From assembly GCF_026151205.1 (NCBI RefSeq), contig NC_087079.1, positions 6,296,169 to 6,360,168 on the forward strand: a stretch of DNA of 64,000 nucleotides, given 5' to 3'. This document shows, in pieces, positions 58,889 to 64,000 of the stretch. The DNA comes from Bolinopsis microptera. Lineage: Eukaryota; Ctenophora; Tentaculata; Lobata; Bolinopsidae. The position numbers were made by a program, and so were the translations under genes. The stretch's first letter is position 1, and the number at the start of each line of letters is the position of its first letter. The notes beneath the pieces were generated by a model, which saw only the letters and a list, made by a program, of their open reading frames with translations, made no database searches and had not been told where the DNA came from.

Positions 58889-61800
58889 GGTTGGTTAGTT
58901 AGTAAGTTAGTAAGTTAGTAAGTTAGTAAGTTAGTAAGTTAGTAAGTTAGTAAGTTAGTAAGTTAGTAAGTTAGTAAGTTAGTAAGTTAGTAAGTTAGTA
59001 AGTTAGTGAGTTAGTTAGTTAGTTGGTTAGTTCGTGTTTTGTAATAGAGATTAGAGGTCAAATTCTAAATTTCGATTCTTTATTGCAATTTCATGCTTTT
59101 AACAGCCAGTTTTGAGTTTTTCCAGACCCTACTTAATAAATATGATTTACAACTTCTGATTGAACCTTTGGACAATTAGACGGCTACATTCTATGATATG
59201 CATTATGCACATGACTAATTTCTTAAACCCCATACCAAAAATTCATCAAAATAAAGACGGCTTCTAGCTATTACATAGTACGATGAGAAGATAATATGTG
59301 TCCTGATAAAACGTTAAATACTCACCTCCATTTAATTTCTTTTGAAACCGTGCTATAAAAATTCTAGCAAGAGTTTCAGTGAACCGTACACGCAACGTCT
59401 TGGATGATTTTATCGGGTTTCTTTCATCTCCAGCGAGGCTCGTTATACCATGAGTTATTCACGAAATTTGCATCAACATGCATCTCGATACAATATACAA
59501 GTACCCCGCCCAAACCAGTTCATGGTGAAGTGTCTGGTGTAAGGCGCCGTTATTACACAACGGTTACTTAGCCTGGATTTTCAGACTTTGGGACACCAGT
59601 TTTGGGGCATACCAGGCTGCATTTAGCAGGTTTATCCCCGTTTTATCCAATTATCTACTTCCCCTTAGTGCACGTAACACTCACACTTTACTAGCTGGCT
59701 AGGTGCCAGGACTTGTCCCCCATTGGTTAATGTGGCTCTGTTCTGGGTTGTGATTGGTTACTGGTTAGAGTTCTGTCTGAGTGTAATAGTCTTGTTGTTT
59801 TCAACATTCGCACACCTTCCTCCCGCCCATTAATGTGTACAGGAGTTTCAACCAATCACACTCTAGAATTTATATCACGTGACTACTCATTAACCAATGC
59901 GCGCGCAGGACTGTGCACGTGCGCCGCGATGTCACGTGTTAAGGTAACGTTGGGATAGTGTATGCGCTTGTTATAATATGCATTGTCCATGTTTGTCTTG
60001 TATGTTACAACTTTTTGAGACCTCTTCACATCATCATGCCGCCTGACCTGATAATCGGGAAGATGAGTAAGTTCCAACAGTCTAGAACCTACCAGAACGT
60101 ACTAGAACATACTAGAAAGTGCTGGGAACTTCAAGAAAGTCCCCTACTTTAACCCACCTAATTACGTAATCTCACACGTCGCCCCTCTCATTGTTCAACA
60201 AATCGGTACATTTCCTCGTAGTATACCACACACACACACTCTCTCTCTCTCTGTTAAGTGCCCCACTGTCACTCACACACTCTCTCACTGGTCTGCATCC
60301 TGCCACCATGACCGGTTGGTCCACTTGTAACCTCTAGTTGTGGGTTTGCAGCAGTTTGTTGCTCTCGTTTATGTGAAGTCTTGTGTGATTACTATTGGTA
60401 TTCTTTTAGTTTGGTATGGCTAGGTCTCGCGTTAAACCGAGTTTAACTCTCTCTACAATCTGTGAGTGCTGATCATTTCTTCTTGTGCTGATATTGCTGT
60501 ATTAATGTTGAGAGTAATAAAAATAGTGAGTAATAATACTCAATAACCCCACCTCAAATCATACTATACCATGAAGGCTCTTATGGACGTGTTTAAATTC
60601 CCATAAAGAATAAGGATGCGTCCCTTTGTCCTATAAAGCTATAACAAATAACACCACTAGAAGTTTTACATTTGTCAAACATGGTACAGTGCACGTCCAG
60701 CTAGTTGCTTGTATTTGATGTTGTCTTAGTAGTTGTTAATAGTATGAGCGGGTGTTTTGTTTTTGGTAAGCTGCTTCTATTGCTGCTGTGTTTTCTTAAC
60801 ACATGATGTAACATAGTCTTACTATTCACTACTGACTTACAAGTACAACACTTATTCGAGACACCACTTATTCGAGACACCACTGACTAAAGAAAAACGT
60901 CCCCGATTTGTATCGTTAAATCGAAAATAAAAACCAACAAAATATCTAAATTGTAACTTGAACCTGTTGAAACTGCTGATTTGTCACAAGGATATATATT
61001 AACGTTCCTTGTCCCTCAGCAATCTCGCCTCCCATCCAGACACCAGTTACTCGGGGGTACGCTTCTTCAATGCCAGTACTGGACACCGAGAACATTGAAC
61101 CTAACAAGGTTTGTAACATTAATACTTTCTACGCAACTGTATTTAGTTATGTTTAATAAATTAGTTATTTAATCAGTTATGTTTAATAAATTATTTGAAT
61201 TGTTTTAGTAAAGCTTCCTCAAAAGATCTGCACCTTTTAGTCAGTCAACAAATATAGCGTTAGAGGTTACTGAATACTGTTTAATTTAGGGTTATGGTTA
61301 TGAACCGGATACTTTTCACTGGTAGTCGGGTGTGACTTTAAATATTGTAATGTTAGATCCTAAAGATAACCTACAAATTGAAATTCCCACACTTTGTTAA
61401 TTATATTCCCAGTAATCAATTACATGACTTCCCAAATTAGCTCCTTAAAGACGTCAGTTAATGCTCGGCTGGAGCCCCAAAACTTCATCAGGCGTCCACC
61501 AATCAGTGAACAGTATCCCGTTATTAACCAATCAGAGCGCGGTATAAAATCACGTGATATGACTTGCAGGATCCATTGTGCAGCTGACTTCCTGGTTTTA
61601 TTGTCTCCAGCTCTGCTGTCTGCAGCGAAAAGAGTTACATTTATTTTAGACAACTGTATTTACTAGCGGAGCTATTTGTTGTGTATTGATTTATCTTAGT
61701 TGCAAAGCCACCACCGTGGTCATTGAAGGTTGAGGTCTAGCCTCCAACTTTACTTGTTTGTTGTTATTCTGAGGAAAATGACGCGGACTCTTAACATCCT

Positions 61801-62300
61801 GCATCTCCCTTGGAAACCCGTTTACCTGCTGAATAACGTATGTCAGCCTCCCGCATTCATCAATCTTTATTTTATTTGGCGTTGAACGACTACTGAGTCT
61901 CACGGAATGTTCTGGGGTTCTGAAAGTATCTTATGTTCTGTAATTAGACTCGATAAAACAGAAAGTCTAGCTCCAACTTATTGCTCCTACTCCCTTGGCT
62001 GAAGTTTTCCCGGCAGAACAGTCATTTTCTTTAAGCGAGTTGGGAGAAATCCATTCAAAGCGTCCTTGAACCTGATTTGATAAATTAACCACCAACCAAC
62101 GTACTTATTAACCAGCGATTTTGAATATTGACTTAACTGACCGTCTGATCAGGGTTGTGGTGGATACGTGGACAGTAACAAACTGGCCGGAGCACGGACC
62201 GCCTCTCAGATCTCCTACAACAACTCCAGGATAACAAACCTCTCCAGACAGTCGCTCAACAAGAGACCTGCTAAGAAGTGCTCTGATAACACCAGTGCAG
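40673..62300 (+). CDS. Long multi-exon gene of unknown function, Ser/Thr/Pro-rich (partial)
   Basis: Exons recognised: 40673-40791, 41268-41377, 41799-41879, 47114-47181, 54804-54881, 56093-56196, 56387-56561, 56831-57082, 57622-57770, 61020-61108 and 62153-62300. All junctions keep phase without a stop, totalling about 417 codons. The first four exons encode an acidic, probably helical part (LWSLEQKVRTMQKYG, ELEELERSLDEELKKY). Later exons are rich in Ser, Thr, Pro and Asn, with a PPPY motif (possible WW-domain ligand), a threefold GGATPSV repeat and a basic stretch (LNKRPAKK). No catalytic domain, signal peptide or membrane segment is seen. I do not recognise the family; it reads like a disordered cytoplasmic scaffold or cytoskeletal protein, which is inference. 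The true 5' end is not found. After 62300 it may splice onward or read on to a stop at about 62384. Confidence 0.72.
41588..41625. repeat. Short interstitial TTAGGG tract
   Basis: Three to four telomere-type ttaggg units with degenerate neighbours (ggttaagg, gggtaact) lie in an intron, followed 15 bases on by partial inverse copies (ccctacccaaacc). Confidence 0.8.
41880..45052. other. Intron DNA before the nested receptor
   Basis: No coding exon is seen. A 22-base perfect inverted repeat lies at 42022-42043 and 42079-42100. A CpG-rich block with repeated gcgcgc lies at about 42220-42420. The rest is unremarkable AT-rich sequence. Part of the end may act as promoter for the receptor at 45053. 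Confidence 0.5.
45053..46360 (+). CDS. Intronless rhodopsin-like 7TM receptor nested in an intron
   Basis: A 435-codon frame encodes a class A-type receptor. The extracellular N-terminus (residues 16-69) consists of six 9-residue units of the NSSYPKFVA type, most carrying an NSS glycosylation sequon. Membrane segments fall at about 96-120 (TM1, with GTIGN), 131-155, 168-193, 209-232, 268-290, 307-330 and 356-380 (TM7, ending NPVLYY). The DRY position reads TRT in CITRTVA. I do not see the TM3 cysteine that normally pairs with loop 2. The tail is basic and Ser-rich. No signal peptide is evident, which is common in class A. Ligand and subfamily are unknown. It lies in the same orientation within the 41880-47113 intron, as expected for a retroposed or independently regulated intronless receptor. 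Confidence 0.9.
   Translation: MTSYTKITSPTHLAENSSYPKFVANSSYPKFVANSSYTKFVANSSYPTFADDSSYTHFTDNSSYVQLTDDFQRTTSPISSTAYSSEPLAFAEDADIIYGLILIAIFILGTIGNTTSFIYFRSKKKDIANTTYMLITINDIIVSITALPAALCFLAGRDPGLIFGDKTGIVIWFFLWEGSVRLSIFLVICLCITRTVAMLRPFYFQKIRYLVAAVMVYLLFQLIQLIVIVLIGDSIVIRFDHLYARPVARLTDLDIITNTALFYAVNTHINDITPVLVVGTCCIISIVKLRHQRGQQQYERQKSRSRATSTILMFSLVYGICNIPFSLENTLRTHALLTGSWDIYYNLYKYDTLLYLYYNNITHTHLRAANSAANPVLYYWRMPRLRDHTVTWVRDHTVSVVGRVFRRLSGGEEENGFVHRPQTGRTTPGVLEANL
45098..45259 (+). repeat. 27-bp coding repeat (six units) of the nested receptor
   Basis: Six 27-base units encode NSSYPKFVA-like 9-mers. The first three are nearly identical in DNA (ttcgtggccaattcttccta) and the last three are diverged, showing recent expansion at one end. 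Confidence 0.9.
46361..47113. other. 3' flank of the nested receptor to the next host exon
   Basis: No additional exon and no repeat of note. A 93-codon plus-strand frame (46707-46988) has no recognisable motif. The acceptor for exon 47114 (tttcag) closes the interval. Confidence 0.45.
47959..48870 (-). pseudogene. hAT transposase C-terminal fragment, interrupted
   Basis: On the minus strand, the downstream part (48278 to about 47966) reads through YPNLAECSRKYLSAPASS and APERLFSTAGHILKLNRLSL into FLKKN, the typical hAT C-terminal dimerisation block, followed by an acidic tail. The upstream part continues at 48820 and above with residues HANKQS. One host sequence runs across the break if the 534-base insert and one 8-base duplication are left out. 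The N-terminal three-quarters of the transposase is missing, so the fragment is inactive. Confidence 0.85.
48279..48812. mobile_element. Non-autonomous hAT-like element inside the hAT remnant
   Basis: This 534-base element is flanked by 8-base duplications tcggatag at 48271-48278 and 48813-48820. Its ends share a cgacaattgacc core in inverted orientation. That core with a C-run is repeated about five times at the left end (to about 48355) and, inverted, about seven times at the right (48655-48808). The centre is a (ccctga)n array passing into (ccctaa)n telomere-like units (about 48370-48650). No coding sequence of its own. Confidence 0.93.
49141..49755. repeat. Flank before a candidate first exon, with 36-bp repeats
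   Basis: Contains atagagtaat/atagagcaat short repeats (49320-49395), a CT tract near 49405 and about four 36-base units with ttctgagtttgttcctgtga (49570-49725). It would be the promoter and 5' UTR region if the short exon at 49756 is used. Confidence 0.55.
49756..49781 (+). other. Candidate alternative first exon (MDGYKTVF)
   Basis: An ATG at 49756 opens eight codons plus two bases and ends at a strong donor (ctg|gtgagt). Phase 2 is exactly what the exon at 54804 requires, and is the phase of exon 47114-47181 that it would replace. This would make a shorter product without the acidic helical part. Support is start, donor and phase only. Confidence 0.45.
49782..51479. other. Intron sequence without recognised features
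   Basis: No exon seen. A short ggtctgtgttc repeat occurs at about 51020-51062, and an inverted segment pairs part of 49960-49990 with 50010-50045 (gtggggaccactttac). Confidence 0.45.
51480..52505. repeat. 29-bp minisatellite with higher-order structure
   Basis: About 35 units of 29 bases (agtaaccacatcaaacccaa plus gtaaccaga). Diagnostic variants recur at fixed spacing: agtagccac at about 51841 and 52073, and accatatcaaacctaagt at about 51961, 52193 and 52338. The 232-base spacing equals eight units, so blocks of units were duplicated together. Confidence 0.95.
52506..53836. other. Intron sequence between two satellites
   Basis: Open frames at 52533-52838 and 53067-53461 have no motif and no fitting splice sites. 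A 17-base direct repeat (gtcgtgctacgttggag) occurs at about 53057 and 53098. Confidence 0.45.
53837..54260. repeat. 8-bp satellite (taacagtg)n
   Basis: About 50 units of gtaacagt with shortened gtacagt variants clustered at 53880-53900 and 54035-54150. Confidence 0.95.
54902..55316. mobile_element. Non-autonomous pogo/Tigger-like element with amplified terminal motif
   Basis: The left end (from 54902, CAGTAAAACCCCTATTTACC) and inverted right end (to 55316, CAGTAAAACCTCGATTTACC) lie next to TA on both sides (54900-54901 and 55317-55318). Such termini fit pogo/Tigger members of the Tc1/mariner group. The terminal core ccccgatttaccgc is repeated about 15 times at 15-base period inside the left end and again near 55240-55275. 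The remaining interior has no coding sequence. Confidence 0.88.
55319..56092. other. Intron sequence
   Basis: A short repeat cttagtg(c/t)atcttcgtgcga occurs at 55318-55370. Nothing else recognised before the acceptor at 56091-56092. Confidence 0.45.
56904..56972 (+). repeat. 21-bp coding repeat (GGATPSV)
   Basis: Three 21-base units (ggtgcgaccccttctgtggg) lie in frame in exon 56831-57082 of the unknown gene. The frame continues on both sides. Confidence 0.9.
57771..60035. other. Intron with short satellites and CACGTGA sites
   Basis: Contains acagtgtgac-type 12-base repeats (57780-57845), a duplicated cacgtgatatc(t/g)tcagtaacca segment (58258-58280 and 58304-58325), the gtta array at 58746-59033, and a CpG-rich stretch with CACGTG sites at 59875-59945 just before a candidate first exon. 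No internal exon recognised. Confidence 0.5.
58746..59033. repeat. (gtta)n microsatellite passing into (gttagtaa)n
   Basis: Pure gtta units, with occasional gttg, run to about 58903. Then gttagtaa 8-base units run to about 59008 and gtta units return. The 8-base form looks like a single-base variant pair that spread within the array. Confidence 0.96.
60036..60066 (+). other. Candidate alternative first exon (MPPDLIIGKM)
   Basis: An ATG at 60036 opens ten codons plus one base and ends at a good donor (atga|gtaagt). Its phase 1 matches the phase needed by exon 61020-61108 and equals that of exon 57622-57770, which it would replace. A GC-rich, CACGTG-containing stretch lies 100-150 bases upstream. 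The product would be a short C-terminal isoform. Confidence 0.45.
60067..61019. other. Intron sequence
   Basis: A short tagaac/actagaa repeat at 60080-60120 and CA/CT tracts at 60227-60253. No further exon recognised. Confidence 0.45.
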
Positions 62301-63465
62301 GTCAGTCACAGTTCAAACCGGATCCCTTTATTTACTGGGTCCCTTTATTTACCGGGTCCCTATATTTACTGAGTCCCTCTATTTAACCGGGCTTGGTTCA
62401 TGGAAGATGATGGTTAACTAGAAATCTGATTTACATAATATCTTGAGAATTATTAACAATGATCACTTGGGGGCCTTTTTGATAAACTAGGGATGTACAT
62501 TGTACATTACTTAAAAGAAAAGGTGGAGTGGCTGGAACCTTCCGATTAAGGAAACCTTATCGTAATTTAATTTTCTTTTCCACGAGCAAATTATAACGTA
62601 ATTTTAGAAAAGAAAGCTTAATTGATTCAAACAAAGCTGCTTACAAATTTGGTTGCGCTAAATTCATTTTTCATACATTTTGAAGTATTAACATTCGCTA
62701 CAATACAGTGAAACTATGCTATGTGTTTAAGAATGTTATCAGTTGAAATCATAAATGTAACAAGTTGTTTTAAAAAAGCTTCTCGATCGATCACAAGATA
62801 TAGATACCGTTATTTATTATGCTTTATAATAAGCCACATCTCCCACAACAATTTAAACCACTTTTTACAGTGAATGTTGCGATATTTTTATTAATCCCAA
62901 ATAATCACTCTTATCTAGATAATCAATTATACGATGATGACATGGAAATATATGGTGCCAAAATTCCAACTTAGTACGTTGTTTAACAATCAATACTGCA
63001 TAACTCTTAAATTCAAGAATCAAATGTGTAATCAATATCACCTCTTACTAAGCTCACATGACCATAACGTGAGAACCATTAGTGTTTTTGTGCTAATTCC
63101 ACTCAATAATATAAAACTGTTTGTAAGAGGTATACAATTTACAGGCTCACTAACTTGATAATAAAATCATAACACATGCTAAAGAAACTGGGTGAAAAGA
63201 ACTCAGCAAACATTAAAAAAGTTGGACTCTATGAGTCAGTGTCGTCCCCGGCCTATGATCGTCCCCGCTCTATGAGTCAGTGTCGTCCCCGGCCTATGAT
63301 CGTCCCCGGCCTATGAGTCAGTGTCGTCCCAGGTCTATGATCGTCCCCGGTCTATAAGACAGTGTCGTCCCCGGCCTATGATCGTCCCCGGTCTATAAGT
63401 CAGTGTCGTCCCCGGCCTATGATCGTCCCCGGTCTATAAGACAGTGTCGTCCCCACTCCTCACAC
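62301..63465. other. Convergent 3' interval between the unknown plus gene and the minus gene
   Basis: From 62300 the plus frame can read on through an 18-base ccctttatttac(t/c)gggt repeat to a stop at about 62384. The rest is AT-rich without exon signals until the repeat at 63228. Confidence 0.45.
63228..63455. repeat. Alternating 20-bp repeat around gtcgtccccggcctatga
   Basis: Units alternate between tatgagtcagtgtcgtcccc and ggcctatgatcgtccccgg forms, about 38 bases per pair, roughly six pairs. The array ends directly beside the predicted minus-strand exon. Confidence 0.92.
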
Positions 63466-63845
63466 CCATAATGAGCTTCCATAAAGTGAGCCATAACTCC
63501 TGATGTTATCCCGGCATCCTTAAAGTGCTCTGAAATAATAGTATTGTGTTATTGGTAGGGGGGGGGGGGGGGGGTTCAAATTTTTGCAATAATGACATCG
63601 CGTTACTGGTCATTAGATATTATTACAGTACCTTACAGCCTAATACTGATAGAAAAACCACATAATGATATACTGATTGTTCAAGTGTGTCATATTATAT
63701 TCCTACATATTCCAAATTTGTATCTACTCGCTTGTTCGAAACTTACCAACCATTGTGAACTCGAAGGGTTTGCAGTTTTCATCTCGGTGGTAGTGCCGGA
63801 AGTGTTGAATCACATTCTCCGTCATGTTCGTGCCCACAAACCTTT
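63466..63845 (-). CDS. Two exons of an unidentified gene entering from the right edge
   Basis: On the minus strand, exon 63845-63747 follows an acceptor (atcatttcag) and ends at a gtaagt donor; it reads RFVGTNMTENVIQHFRHYHR onward to FEFTMV. It joins in phase to exon 63529-63466 (acceptor tattatttcag), which reads EHFKDAGITSGVMAHFMEAH and ends at a gtgtga donor. Both have clean acceptors, consistent phase and a similar HF-x2/3-(Y/A)H pattern. I do not recognise the family. A 17-base G run (63558-63574) lies in the intron between them. Confidence 0.6.
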
Positions 63846-64000
63846 CTGAAATGATAAGTGCAATGAACACCAAGAATGTCAAAGTTTAAAGTTCACTTTA
63901 CAAAAACCTTACAGTAAACCGTATAGTTATTTTGTAGAAACTGATTTTAAATAAATGAATAAACAAAAAATGTAGTAACGATAATAACAGAAAAAACAGA

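Overview
The window is eukaryotic and almost certainly from an animal. Genes are split by GT-AG introns, and there are metazoan-type receptors (one with LDL-receptor class A modules feeding a 7TM domain, one intronless rhodopsin-like receptor), a class I sirtuin, hAT, Tc1/mariner/pogo and LINE elements, and TTAGGG-like interstitial repeats. The DNA is AT-rich and carries minisatellites in most long introns. It looks like an invertebrate, possibly an early-branching one such as a cnidarian; the sequence alone does not fix the phylum.

Layout. 249-3022: a perfect 1387-bp tandem duplication. 3070-16482 (+): a multi-exon LDLa-GPCR of the relaxin-receptor/GRL101 type, 5' end not found. Its largest intron holds an antisense BTB-domain gene (5491-8841, -) broken by a young 5'-truncated LINE (6396-7903) with a 13-bp target-site duplication. 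16500-23280: gene-free and dense with inverted repeats, including a 766-bp TA-flanked element with perfect 34-bp termini. 23281-26456 (+): a complete SIRT2-like deacetylase. 26457-34150: gene-poor, with satellites. 34154-38404: a hAT element whose intron-containing transposase has one frameshift.

40673-62300 (+): a long gene of unknown function, Ser/Thr/Pro-rich with a short acidic helical segment. At least eleven exons keep one reading frame across introns of up to about 7.6 kb. Its introns contain an intronless 7TM receptor (45053-46360), a hAT remnant (47684-49140) that itself holds a second hAT-like element (48279-48812), and a pogo/Tigger-like element (54902-55316). They also contain two ATG-bearing candidate alternative first exons (49756-49781, 60036-60066), each ending in the splice phase required by the next exon. 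At the right edge, two minus-strand exons (63466-63845) mark a convergent gene entering from outside.

The strongest signals are: nested insertions provable by target-site duplications and restored host reading frame; transposon ends whose terminal motif has been amplified into tandem arrays; a minisatellite that copied an exon end with its splice donor three times; a relaxin-receptor-like GPCR with no visible leucine-rich repeats; and a sirtuin with an enlarged zinc loop. All exon calls are by eye from splice sites, phase and protein motifs; no transcript or database comparison was possible.
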